Assembly (NCBI GenBank): GCA_017404545.1 | Contig: JAFRCC010000018.1 | Location: 186,001-250,000, forward strand | Source: Clostridia bacterium | GTDB lineage: Bacteria; Bacillota; Clostridia; TANB77; CAG-508 | Reading direction: 5' to 3' | DNA length: 64,000 nucleotides | Shown here: piece after piece, positions 35,806 through 43,833 of the stretch | Layout: the number at the start of each line of letters is the position of its first letter | Position numbering within the stretch: the stretch's first letter is position 1 | Notes under the pieces: model-generated | Databases searched by the model: none | What the model was told of the DNA's origin: nothing | The model's input: only the letters and a program-made list of their open reading frames with translations | Position numbers and translations under genes: made by a program

Positions 35806-36711
35806 TTATTGCATTGTATCTTTTTTTAAAATAATCCCAACTATGCCACATAATATTCCACCAATTGGAAATACAATCCAGTTTATATTCCACATATTCA
35901 AAGTAAATCCCCATATTAGAAATATAATAGTTGTAATAAGCATAATAACTCCACAAACTTTACCAATTTGGGTCTCACTTTTTTTATATTCATCAGTATT
36001 TTCTTTGTTATATTTTTCTATATCAAATTTATCTTTCATTTTATCTGAATATACAATTGTTGAAGCTCCAATAGTAATAAAATACATTAGTATCGCAACA
36101 GGCAAGCAACTATCTTCTCTGAAAATTTTTAATCCTAATAATAACATCATAACGACAACACCCATAAGGATTATAGAAATACCTATTGCAGTATATTTTG
36201 TATACTTTGATTTTCCTTCATCTAATTCACTTTCTGAATACAAATTAGCGATTAATGGATTTTTCTTTTTGAAATCATTCAATTTTGTGTTATTAATTAT
36301 AAACATAGGTACTGCAATACATACCCCAATTAAAACTGCAATAACTCCAAATAAACTATATTGTTCTTCTGCATTTTTATCTGGAGCAAGTCCTAAAATA
36401 GTCTGCATTATTGCTGTGCTTAATAATATTATTGCTATTGCTATTGAAATTCCTTTTGTTGTTTTTGTTATTACTTGATCATAATTATTCTTTTCAGATT
36501 TTATATCATCTGAAATTTTTCCTTTAACTAATTCATCCATACTACAATCAAATATTTCGCATATAGAAATAATCTTTTCAGTTTCAGGATAACCATTTCC
36601 ACTTTCCCATTTTGAAACAGCTTGTCTTGATACATTTAACTTTTCGGCTAATTCCTCCTGTGACATATTTTTTATTTTTCTTAAATTTTGTAAGTTTTCT
36701 GATAAACTCAT
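35806..36711 (-). CDS. XRE-family regulator with C-terminal membrane domain
   Basis: 301 residues from ATG 36711 (AGGAGGTGC eight bases before; the frame runs 14 codons further up without one). Helix-turn-helix at residues 1-55 (SQEELAEKLNVSRQAVSKWE), then five or six membrane helices (about 85-300). Such membrane-tethered regulators usually control their own gene and a response to envelope or metabolic state. Repeated AAGTTGCAA half-sites upstream (36740-36810) are the likely operator. Confidence 0.85.
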   Translation of the reverse strand: MSLSENLQNLRKIKNMSQEELAEKLNVSRQAVSKWESGNGYPETEKIISICEIFDCSMDELVKGKISDDIKSEKNNYDQVITKTTKGISIAIAIILLSTAIMQTILGLAPDKNAEEQYSLFGVIAVLIGVCIAVPMFIINNTKLNDFKKKNPLIANLYSESELDEGKSKYTKYTAIGISIILMGVVVMMLLLGLKIFREDSCLPVAILMYFITIGASTIVYSDKMKDKFDIEKYNKENTDEYKKSETQIGKVCGVIMLITTIIFLIWGFTLNMWNINWIVFPIGGILCGIVGIILKKDTMQ

Positions 36712-36739
36712 TTTTATGCACCTCCTATAATCCATTTTA

Positions 36740-36810
36740 AAGTTGCGATGCATATTTTTCTACCAACTTACATTTGCAACTTAAAATTTCTTTGCAACTT
36801 TGAGTTGCAA
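36740..36810 (-). promoter_or_regulatory. Operator cluster upstream of the XRE gene
   Basis: A perfect palindrome TTGCAACT-TTG-AGTTGCAA (36792-36810), another TTGCAACTT (36774-36782) and a half-site AAGTTGC (36740-36746), spaced within 70 bp. Confidence 0.6.
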
Positions 36811-36912
36811 TAGCCTATTTTATAGAGTTTTAATTTTATAACATATATGAACTTGTACGCAATATTACTTTTTCGTCTTCTCCATAGAAAAAACATATAT
36901 TTTCTTGCATGA

Positions 36913-37087
36913 TCAAACCATATCTTTTAAAGCATTTGGCATTAATATTGGCTCTAATCCAAATTCCTTTAATCTTTCAATTGCAATAGCTAATTCATGT
37001 TTACAAAAAGGCATTTCTAGTAACCCCTCTTGATAAACTCACAATTGCAACTTTATCTCCTTTATTTAGTTTTTTTGGTTTAATCAT
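36913..37087 (-). pseudogene. LD-carboxypeptidase (S66/MccF) 5' fragment, frameshifted
   Basis: With GGAGGTG before the ATG (37087) the frame reads MIKPKKLNKGDKVAIVSLSR, then shifts at about 37020 into GLLEMPFCKHELAIAIERLK and FGLEPILMPNALKDMV before a TGA. This is the N-terminus of the S66 family, which trims murein tetrapeptides or detoxifies microcin C; the catalytic Ser-Glu-His part is missing. Confidence 0.8.
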
Positions 37088-37138
37088 AAAAAACACCTCC
37101 ATATTTTCTAAAAATATATATTACTTGTTAAACCTTAA

Positions 37139-37777
37139 TTATTTCATCAAAATATCTACTTCAACTTTTCCTTCTAACAAACTTTTAAACTTTATCGCAT
37201 CATTTACAGATCCAACTACCGTTTTATAGTGTGTTGGTACTGCATATTTTTTTGGTGATATATGCACAATTAATTTAGCCGCTTCTTCTGCGGTCATAGT
37301 ATATGTTCCACCTACCGGTACGAATGCTATGTCACATTGTACATTTAGTGCTTCCTCTGTTATATCTGTATCTCCCGCTACATAAACCATGCTATCTTCA
37401 ATCTCTAGTATATAGCTAACCCAATCGTATTCTCTTTTGTGGAATTCTTTGTTTATATTATATGCTGGAATTGTTTTGAATTTTATTCCATCATAGTCAT
37501 ATTCATTATTAGGTGATACCTTTAAAATATTAGTTTCCTCAAAACCACATTGAATTGATTTTTCTACTAAATCATTTGTTACTACTATTCTTGTGTGATT
37601 ATTCTTGATTTTTTCTATGTCTTCTGGTGAAAAATGATCAAAATGTGAATGCGTTATAAATATAATATCAGCATCTTTTAAATATTTTCCATTAAGTTTA
37701 AATGGATCAAAATAAATAACCTTTCCACTTTCCATCACAATTCTAATAGCATTCTGAGCAATTAATTCAATATTCAT
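37139..37777 (-). CDS. Metallo-beta-lactamase-fold hydrolase (UPF0173/UlaG-like)
   Basis: 212 residues. The metal-binding HSHFDHFSPEDI (HxHxDH, about 55-66), AGDTDITEEALN (about 134-145), VPVGGTYTMTAEEA and AVPTHYKTVVGSV (final His) complete the MBL fold metal set. Relatives act on small lactones or nucleotides; substrate not inferable. GGAGG ribosome binding site. It follows the S66 remnant and is intact itself. Confidence 0.9.
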   Translation of the reverse strand: MNIELIAQNAIRIVMESGKVIYFDPFKLNGKYLKDADIIFITHSHFDHFSPEDIEKIKNNHTRIVVTNDLVEKSIQCGFEETNILKVSPNNEYDYDGIKFKTIPAYNINKEFHKREYDWVSYILEIEDSMVYVAGDTDITEEALNVQCDIAFVPVGGTYTMTAEEAAKLIVHISPKKYAVPTHYKTVVGSVNDAIKFKSLLEGKVEVDILMK

Positions 37778-37838
37778 TTTATACCTCCATTATTTATAAA
37801 TTTCAATAAATTATTCTTTTAATAATCCTGTTATGCAT

Positions 37839-37982
37839 TCATCTAGCATCATTTAGTGTATATAGAAACGGAACACCAGCCATCAATTTTGAAACATTTA
37901 TGTTATTTAGTCCTTCCACTAAATCATTAATATCTTCATCTTTCCAACTTCTCAAAATTAGTCTTTTACTTTCTATTATCAT
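37839..37982 (-). pseudogene. N-terminal fragment of a GNAT acetyltransferase (RimJ-like)
   Basis: 47 codons from ATG 37982 (AGGAG upstream) begin MIIESKRLILRSWKDEDIND and stop at TGA after PFLYTLNDAR. The start matches RimJ/RimL-type acetyltransferases, but the acetyl-CoA binding part is absent. Confidence 0.75.
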
Positions 37983-38030
37983 ACACAGCACTCCTATTAT
38001 ACTATCTACCATTTGGCTCTTATAATATCA

Positions 38031-38067
38031 AAAGAGCAAATGATAATCAACAATCATTTGCTCTTTT
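38031..38067 (-). terminator. Terminator after the beta-helix adhesin
   Basis: AAAGAGCAAATGAT / ATCATTTGCTCTTT with a T-rich tail on the minus strand, 30 bp past the stop. Confidence 0.8.
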
Positions 38068-38097
38068 AATTCATACTATTATGGTCTCAAATTATGC

Positions 38098-39627
38098 TTA
38101 TTTCGTTCTCTTTTTTATAACAATACTGATTGCAACAATTACAATAATTACACCAACTGCCGAACCAACAACTATTGCAACTGGAAAATCATTGGTATCT
38201 TCTTCAACTGATTGCTCATCTCCCATGTCAGTTCCATTACCTTCCGTTCTTTCTGATGTACTCGTAGATGCTCCCGTATAATTTGTAGATGTTATTGCTG
38301 TTCCATTTACATACAATGTATAACCATTTAGATTGATATTGCTATTATCTGAAGCTGCATTATTTAATGATGTTATATACGAATCTCCTGTTAATGTTAG
38401 TGTTGAACTACTATCTAATGTAATGGCTAATGTCTTGGCTGTGTTATCTGCATTTATCGTTCCTTCATATGAACTTCCGCTTGAAATGCTCATTGCTAGA
38501 GCAGAAACGTTATCAACATAAACATTTCCATTTACTTGCTGGTTTGTTGCATTTAGTGTAACATCTCCTCCATTTGAACCAGAAGTTCCCCATTTTCCAG
38601 ATTGAATTCTTAAAAAACCTCCTGTTGAATCGTTATTTACAATCGTATTATTCTCAAGAGAAATTGTGGCTGTTGTGTTAGTTACAAAAATTGTATCACC
38701 CTTATTTGTTGTTATGGTTGAGTCTTTAGCTGTAAATGAAGAGTTTCCTACATCTGCATCTCCAGACATTGACTGGTATAAAAATATGTTCTTATATGTT
38801 TCTGAATTTCCATTTAAAGATGTGTTTGTGTCTGTTAGGGTTGTATTATTTAATGTAATTGAATTCTTTCCCTCTACAACAGCCCCCTCTGATGAAGTTG
38901 AAGTTAATGTTGCGTTATTAACTGTTATATCTGCTGTTGAATATATAGCAGGTGAGCCAACACCATTTGCTGTATATGTTCCTCCATTTACAGTAAGAGT
39001 TCCTCCACCTCTATCGCTTCTTATTGGCGCTGAAGAATTTCCATCTGTTGTTGCTGTTACGTTATTTGCAGTAAGTGTTCCCCCTCCAGTAACCATTATT
39101 GCTCCAGAATTATTACTTGATGTTTTTATTGTTGCATCTGAAATATTAATTTTTCCAGATGAGTATGCAAATACGCCATTTGCGTGTGAACCATTTGTTG
39201 TAATAGTTCCTCCATTAATATTTAAAGTTCCATCTTTTGTCATAACAGCAGCATTTACGCCATAAAAATCTGCCTCATCGCCATCTGAATCACCAGATTT
39301 ATTAACACTTACATTCGACAAGGTTGACGTTCCACCTGTTACCAATAAAGCATTTTCAGATCCCGTTGTACTCGAATATGTGCTACCACTGTTAGTTGTA
39401 TCCGATGATATTGTTGTTGCTCCTGTGTGTGTTACATTTGCACTACTTCCGCCACCTGGAGCGCCACCATTTTTTCCAGGTGCGCCACCATTTCCACCTG
39501 GGGCGCCACTTGAATTACCTCCATCTGGTGGGGCTGATGGTGCAGCATTTACAACTGAACTCCCAATAGGCAATAACAACGCCATTATAACTCCTATTGA
39601 AATTATCGACTTTACAAATTTTCTCAT
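38098..39627 (-). CDS. Beta-helix surface adhesin with C-terminal membrane anchor
   Basis: 509 residues: signal peptide (1-28, cut after NAA), a Pro/Gly/Asn-rich head (PSAPPDGGNSSGAPGGNGGA), a long Asn/Thr/Ser-rich right-handed beta-helix (about 60-440) with repeating units such as GGTLTVNGGTYTANGVGS, a short acidic linker and a terminal helix (about 482-504) plus KKRTK. Likely exposed on the cell surface. A deleted relative lies at 47576. GGAGAGGAG ribosome binding site. Confidence 0.85.
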   Translation of the reverse strand: MRKFVKSIISIGVIMALLLPIGSSVVNAAPSAPPDGGNSSGAPGGNGGAPGKNGGAPGGGSSANVTHTGATTISSDTTNSGSTYSSTTGSENALLVTGGTSTLSNVSVNKSGDSDGDEADFYGVNAAVMTKDGTLNINGGTITTNGSHANGVFAYSSGKINISDATIKTSSNNSGAIMVTGGGTLTANNVTATTDGNSSAPIRSDRGGGTLTVNGGTYTANGVGSPAIYSTADITVNNATLTSTSSEGAVVEGKNSITLNNTTLTDTNTSLNGNSETYKNIFLYQSMSGDADVGNSSFTAKDSTITTNKGDTIFVTNTTATISLENNTIVNNDSTGGFLRIQSGKWGTSGSNGGDVTLNATNQQVNGNVYVDNVSALAMSISSGSSYEGTINADNTAKTLAITLDSSSTLTLTGDSYITSLNNAASDNSNINLNGYTLYVNGTAITSTNYTGASTSTSERTEGNGTDMGDEQSVEEDTNDFPVAIVVGSAVGVIIVIVAISIVIKKRTK

Positions 39628-39714
39628 ATGAATATCTCCTCTCCTTTTTTCATTATATTAAATTATAAACCTTAAATTAATATTAAAATTTACATATTTT
39701 CTTGTTTTATACTA

Positions 39715-39746
39715 TCAAAAAAACAGTTGCCTTTCAACAACTGTTT
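39715..39746 (-). terminator. Terminator after pepC
   Basis: AAACAGTTG / CAACTGTTT stem, almost the same sequence as 34613-34649, 12 bp past the stop of pepC. Confidence 0.8.
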
Positions 39747-39758
39747 CTATTATTTTAC

Positions 39759-41087
39759 TTATGCTAGAGTTCCCATTGGGTCCCATAGCTCCAATTTCTT
39801 TGGCTCTTTATTCAAATTACTTAGTTCATATTCATTTAAATATTTTTTATTAATAACCGCTTGATATACAAACTTATCAAACCAAGAATCTGTTGCAACA
39901 TAATATCCTTTATTTGCAACATCTTCTCCCCAGCTATTTTCAATCTTCCATTTTGTTGCTTTTCCTTCATCTATGTTAACACCAGTAATTACCATAGCAT
40001 GGTTCATTGCACTTTCCCAGGTATCTAGCATAGCCTCTTTTGGCATAAAAGTATCTATTTGAAATAGCTTATCAACATCAAATGATCTATCATCCCAAAT
40101 TCCACCTTTTCTGTCTGCCGACTTAGAGCAATCACTACCAAACCAAACTGTTTCGTTATCTTTTAATTGGTTAATAACAAGCTCTTTCATTCTGCTCATA
40201 TCAAGGTTTAGATATTTTACACTATTTCCTTCTATAACATTACCAAGATATTTTACGGTATATGTTTCATTAAAAGGCTTATCTTGTGTTGGACTATGTA
40301 TAATGCTAATATAGTCATCAAGATTAATTCCAACATACTCATCTAAAAATTTATGAGGTGTCAAATTCTTTTCAATGTGATAATCCTTATTACCATCTTT
40401 ATCTTCAGTTACATACTCAAAACTGAAAGTTTTAGGTGGAATACCAAAACAGCTACATAATATCTTATATATATTTTTCATAACATGAGATTTTTTATTT
40501 TCAATTTCATTTTCATCCTCAATGCTCTTTATTTCATATGCAAATTTACGAACATATCGATTTAATAATCCATCAATTTCTCTTGTGTTAGAGCTTTGGA
40601 ATGTTTCTGGAAATGCATCCTTTGGAACAACTCCATATTTTTTTACAACATTAACAAACAAATCCCATTGACCACCATCTTCAATTCCCCTTTGAAGAAT
40701 TGTATCAAGTGTTCTTTCCTCTGATTTATCATTTTTAAGTTTAATTACACTTTCTAATAAATAATTACATTTTTCAAGTTTATCGTAAAAAGCAACATAA
40801 TTTTGAGAAATTTCAAATTCTTTCAAATTTAATTTTTTAGCAACTGCTTCTCTCAAAACATTACATCCAGCAAAAATCCAGCATCTTCCACTAGCTTTTT
40901 GGTTAGTAACTTTTAATGTTTTAATATCAATTGAAAATCTATTTCTAGTAAACTCAGTTTGCTCATTAACCTTAGTTAAACTACTAATAGCATTATTAGT
41001 TAAAGCATGCCTTGCAACTGTATAAATATCATTTTCGTTATACTCTTGCTCGGTTTCATTAATAAAATCATTCGTTATAATCTTCAT
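39759..41087 (-). CDS. pepC: Aminopeptidase C (bleomycin hydrolase, C1B)
   Basis: 442 residues, the family length. Catalytic Cys in KASGRCWIFAGCNVLRE (about residue 72), His in MNHAMVITGV (about 363) and Asn in KIENSWGED (about 385). Cytoplasmic hexameric cysteine aminopeptidase acting on peptides. AGGAGG five bases before ATG. Its terminator is clear; promoter not obvious. Confidence 0.96.
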   Translation of the reverse strand: MKIITNDFINETEQEYNENDIYTVARHALTNNAISSLTKVNEQTEFTRNRFSIDIKTLKVTNQKASGRCWIFAGCNVLREAVAKKLNLKEFEISQNYVAFYDKLEKCNYLLESVIKLKNDKSEERTLDTILQRGIEDGGQWDLFVNVVKKYGVVPKDAFPETFQSSNTREIDGLLNRYVRKFAYEIKSIEDENEIENKKSHVMKNIYKILCSCFGIPPKTFSFEYVTEDKDGNKDYHIEKNLTPHKFLDEYVGINLDDYISIIHSPTQDKPFNETYTVKYLGNVIEGNSVKYLNLDMSRMKELVINQLKDNETVWFGSDCSKSADRKGGIWDDRSFDVDKLFQIDTFMPKEAMLDTWESAMNHAMVITGVNIDEGKATKWKIENSWGEDVANKGYYVATDSWFDKFVYQAVINKKYLNEYELSNLNKEPKKLELWDPMGTLA

Positions 41088-41193
41088 AATCTCCTCCTAT
41101 GTGAATTATATTTTATATCCTTCGTAATCATGCCACAACAACCATTAATATAATTATAGCTGGATGTTTTTATTGTTATATCCAACGATTTTG

Positions 41194-42468
41194 TTATATC
41201 TCTACCTTATATATTGATTTATCATCCATTAACACAACTATGTCAAAATCTAATACATCAAATTTCTTTGTTTTTCCTTTTTTATTCAAATCTGATAACC
41301 CTTCATCATATGAAAGTTCTGTTATCTTATTTTTATTTGATTCATATATGCTTCCATCATTAAATTCAATAAGTAAATCTTCTTCTATTACTATATTTTT
41401 TATATCTTCAGTAGTATATCCTTCTGGCAATGGTATAGTAATCTTATATTGATCATTAGGAACGCCATACACACCTATGCTATTATCTGATTTATATGTA
41501 TATAAATTTTTATTGTCACCTATTTGGCTATATAATGGTCTTGAATATTTAGAGATACTTCCACACGAATAAATCTTATTTACATTTTTTAAAATAGGCT
41601 CTAACGCTCTCCCTGCTGGAAACTTACATGAATTTTCGTCATACACCATACTAGCTGACCCGTTACCTATCCCTGCTCCTTCATGAACAGAGCCATCAGC
41701 TAACACAATATAAGCCTCATCTTGATTTATACTCCTATATACCTGCTTTACATCATATACTTCATTTGAGTTATCTGTAAGAGTTTCATATTTGAATGGT
41801 AACTTCGTATACTTTTTTGTAGCATTTCCGTTGGAATCTACATCATATCCATCTACATAGCACTCGTTCCTGTTTCCTCTTACCAAATACAAAGTACCAC
41901 CAGTAAAGTTTCCATCATTATTAGCAGTTGTATTTATTAATTTCATATTCAATGCATCCGTCGCATCAACATTTTTTATCTCAATTTTCTGGGATTTATT
42001 AATATTCCTTTGGCTAATAAAGCTATAAAATATACTATATGTATCATCCGATTTTTTTATAATGGCTTCATAATTATCCCCAGACAAAGTTCCAAATATA
42101 TTAAATGATTTTACTCCATTAGTGCAATTTATCAGTTCATCTACTTCACCATAGGATTCTCTATAAATACTATTATCTGTACTAAATAGAAAATAAGATG
42201 TATCATAGCCGCTCATATCTGTTATTTTTCCGTAATAATCTTTCAACTCATCAATATTTTTTAGAGAGCTCAAACCATATGAATTTTTATTATCATTGGC
42301 CCCACTTTCTTTTGAATAATCCTCGGCACTTGCATAGTTATTATCTCCGCTATTCTTTGTTTTTTTAGATTTCATGCTTTCTTCATTGTCGTTGCAACCT
42401 GTAAAAATATATAATACAGCTGCAAAGGTCATAGTTAAAATCAAACTTTTTAATATTTTTCTTCTCAT
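41194..42468 (-). CDS. Lipoprotein of unknown function, RCC1-like beta repeats possible
   Basis: 424 residues from ATG 42468 (GAGGGGG upstream). Lipobox LYIFTGCN places the Cys near residue 25. After a Ser/Asn-rich spacer the mature part is beta-rich with recurring strand pairs such as AYIVLADGSVHEGAG, LIEFNDGSIYESNK and IVVLMDDKSIYKVEI, i.e. 'xDxSIYx' blades like those of RCC1 or beta-propeller proteins. No enzyme motif. Monocistronic. Confidence 0.65.
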   Translation of the reverse strand: MRRKILKSLILTMTFAAVLYIFTGCNDNEESMKSKKTKNSGDNNYASAEDYSKESGANDNKNSYGLSSLKNIDELKDYYGKITDMSGYDTSYFLFSTDNSIYRESYGEVDELINCTNGVKSFNIFGTLSGDNYEAIIKKSDDTYSIFYSFISQRNINKSQKIEIKNVDATDALNMKLINTTANNDGNFTGGTLYLVRGNRNECYVDGYDVDSNGNATKKYTKLPFKYETLTDNSNEVYDVKQVYRSINQDEAYIVLADGSVHEGAGIGNGSASMVYDENSCKFPAGRALEPILKNVNKIYSCGSISKYSRPLYSQIGDNKNLYTYKSDNSIGVYGVPNDQYKITIPLPEGYTTEDIKNIVIEEDLLIEFNDGSIYESNKNKITELSYDEGLSDLNKKGKTKKFDVLDFDIVVLMDDKSIYKVEI

Positions 42469-42570
42469 GTTAATCCCCCTCACATATTTTACTGTAAACA
42501 TACTAACATAAAAAGCAAGAAAATATCAACACTTTTCTTACTTAAATTTTCACATAGTTTTGTAATTATT

Positions 42571-43515
42571 TTATATAAAACTAATTTGTTCATTTATATG
42601 ATTTTGTTTTATAAGCCAACTTTTTTGATTAGCTTCTGTTATTTTATCATCTTTTTCAATATCTCCAATTAAGAATGGAGAATTAGGATTATGCTTTTTT
42701 ACATTCTCCCTAACTATGCCACTATTTGCATTAGCATAGCAATATTTACAAAGATGCATACAAGTATTATACGCACCTATATCATTTCCCATTAAGCAAT
42801 TACACTCTACCCTCTTACTATTGCTCTTTGGCGCATTTAATTTATTTTTAATTGCTTTCTCTACTATATTCTGGCTCATACATCCAGTTATATCTAATCC
42901 GCAATCTTTCAAATATTCCTTTTCGCAGCAGGCATGTATTGTGATATTATTATCCCTGCCAATTTTGGAAAATGCTTTTGCAATTTCAATTTGCTCTTCT
43001 TTCGTTGGTGGTCTTAGGTCTGGAGCATTTTTCTTTACCTTTTCATATAAATCCAAAAAACTAATTGTGCAATCTTCTGTGTACCCTCTAAGTTCACTCA
43101 ATAATTTTTCAAAACATTTAATATGCATGTTTACATCAAATTTTTCATTTATAAATATTGGATCATATCGAACTGCTACAGCATTTGCACCTATGTACTC
43201 CGATAACTTTTTTAAATCATTAATCACCTGCTTTTTATCTGGAACATTTGGCTCAATATCTTTTCCATATGGTGTAATTGTTACAAACCAAAACTGCTTA
43301 TATTTGTCTAGCTCTGGTAAGTGAGCTATTAATGGGTGTGGATTTTTAGTACAAAAAGCCAAACAATCAACCACATCAGGACTTAAACTATACTTCGTTA
43401 CTTGATTTTTATAGTACGGATTTCTTACATATACAAAACCTTCTCTTATTCTATTTAATAGCCATGCAGAATAAAACGCTGGTATATCTGTCCTCATCCC
43501 TGTATTAATTATCAT
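42571..43515 (-). CDS. DUF1848 family protein with C-terminal cysteine cluster
   Basis: 314 residues. MIINTGMRTDIPAFYSAWLL at the start, FWVTITPYG-like FWFVTITPYGKDIEPNVP (about 95-112) and RYDPIF (about 140-145) identify DUF1848, a TIM-barrel family related to radical enzymes; the C-terminus has CNCLMGNDIGAYNTCMHLCK and CYAN, a cluster suited to an iron-sulfur site. Function unknown. Its promoter (43601-43629) has a palindromic operator upstream. Confidence 0.85.
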   Translation of the reverse strand: MIINTGMRTDIPAFYSAWLLNRIREGFVYVRNPYYKNQVTKYSLSPDVVDCLAFCTKNPHPLIAHLPELDKYKQFWFVTITPYGKDIEPNVPDKKQVINDLKKLSEYIGANAVAVRYDPIFINEKFDVNMHIKCFEKLLSELRGYTEDCTISFLDLYEKVKKNAPDLRPPTKEEQIEIAKAFSKIGRDNNITIHACCEKEYLKDCGLDITGCMSQNIVEKAIKNKLNAPKSNSKRVECNCLMGNDIGAYNTCMHLCKYCYANANSGIVRENVKKHNPNSPFLIGDIEKDDKITEANQKSWLIKQNHINEQISFI

Positions 43516-43600
43516 ATTATCACTTCCTTTTAATCAAAAAAATTTGTAAAACTTTATTCCATTACATTATTAATAGATTATATTTCTATTTGATATAATC

Positions 43601-43669
43601 ATTATACCCACACTATATATATTTCACAAGTACGCACTTTTTTGAAACCAAGTTACCTAAAAGTAACTT
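43601..43669 (-). promoter_or_regulatory. Promoter of the DUF1848 gene with HxlR-like palindrome
   Basis: TTGTGA (43624-43629), 17-bp spacer, TATAAT (43601-43606). Upstream lies AAGTTAC-6-GTAACTT (43650-43669), the form of HxlR-family operators. No HxlR gene is in the window. The rest of the 43516-43833 gap shows only the terminator at 43736. Confidence 0.45.
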
Positions 43670-43735
43670 TTGCATATTTTACTGGTATACTGGTTCCAAA
43701 AATTTACAAGATTTTAACATACACTATAATTTAGT

Positions 43736-43769
43736 AAAAATAGAGACTACATTTTATTGTAGTCTCTAC
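43736..43769 (-). terminator. Terminator after the DUF218-like gene
   Basis: AGAGACTACA / TGTAGTCTCT, short loop, T5 on the minus strand. Confidence 0.85.
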
Positions 43770-43833
43770 TTTCCAAATAGCTCTTAACTCTCTCTAATAT
43801 TCATAATTTACTTCACATGCACAATTTTAATTA

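Noticed and set aside
35774..35956. 60-codon minus-strand frame inside the 3' end of the XRE gene
   Set aside because: Overlaps a real gene in another frame and has low-complexity Tyr/Asn/Trp composition.
38666..39265. Long plus-strand open frame opposite the adhesin
   Set aside because: It is a shadow of the repetitive Thr/Asn/Ser codons of the minus-strand adhesin, has no ribosome binding site and gives a low-complexity Val/Pro-rich product.
38098..39627. Repeats of the adhesin as a CRISPR-like or tandem DNA repeat
   Set aside because: The repetition is at protein level (beta-helix coils); DNA units vary in length and sequence.
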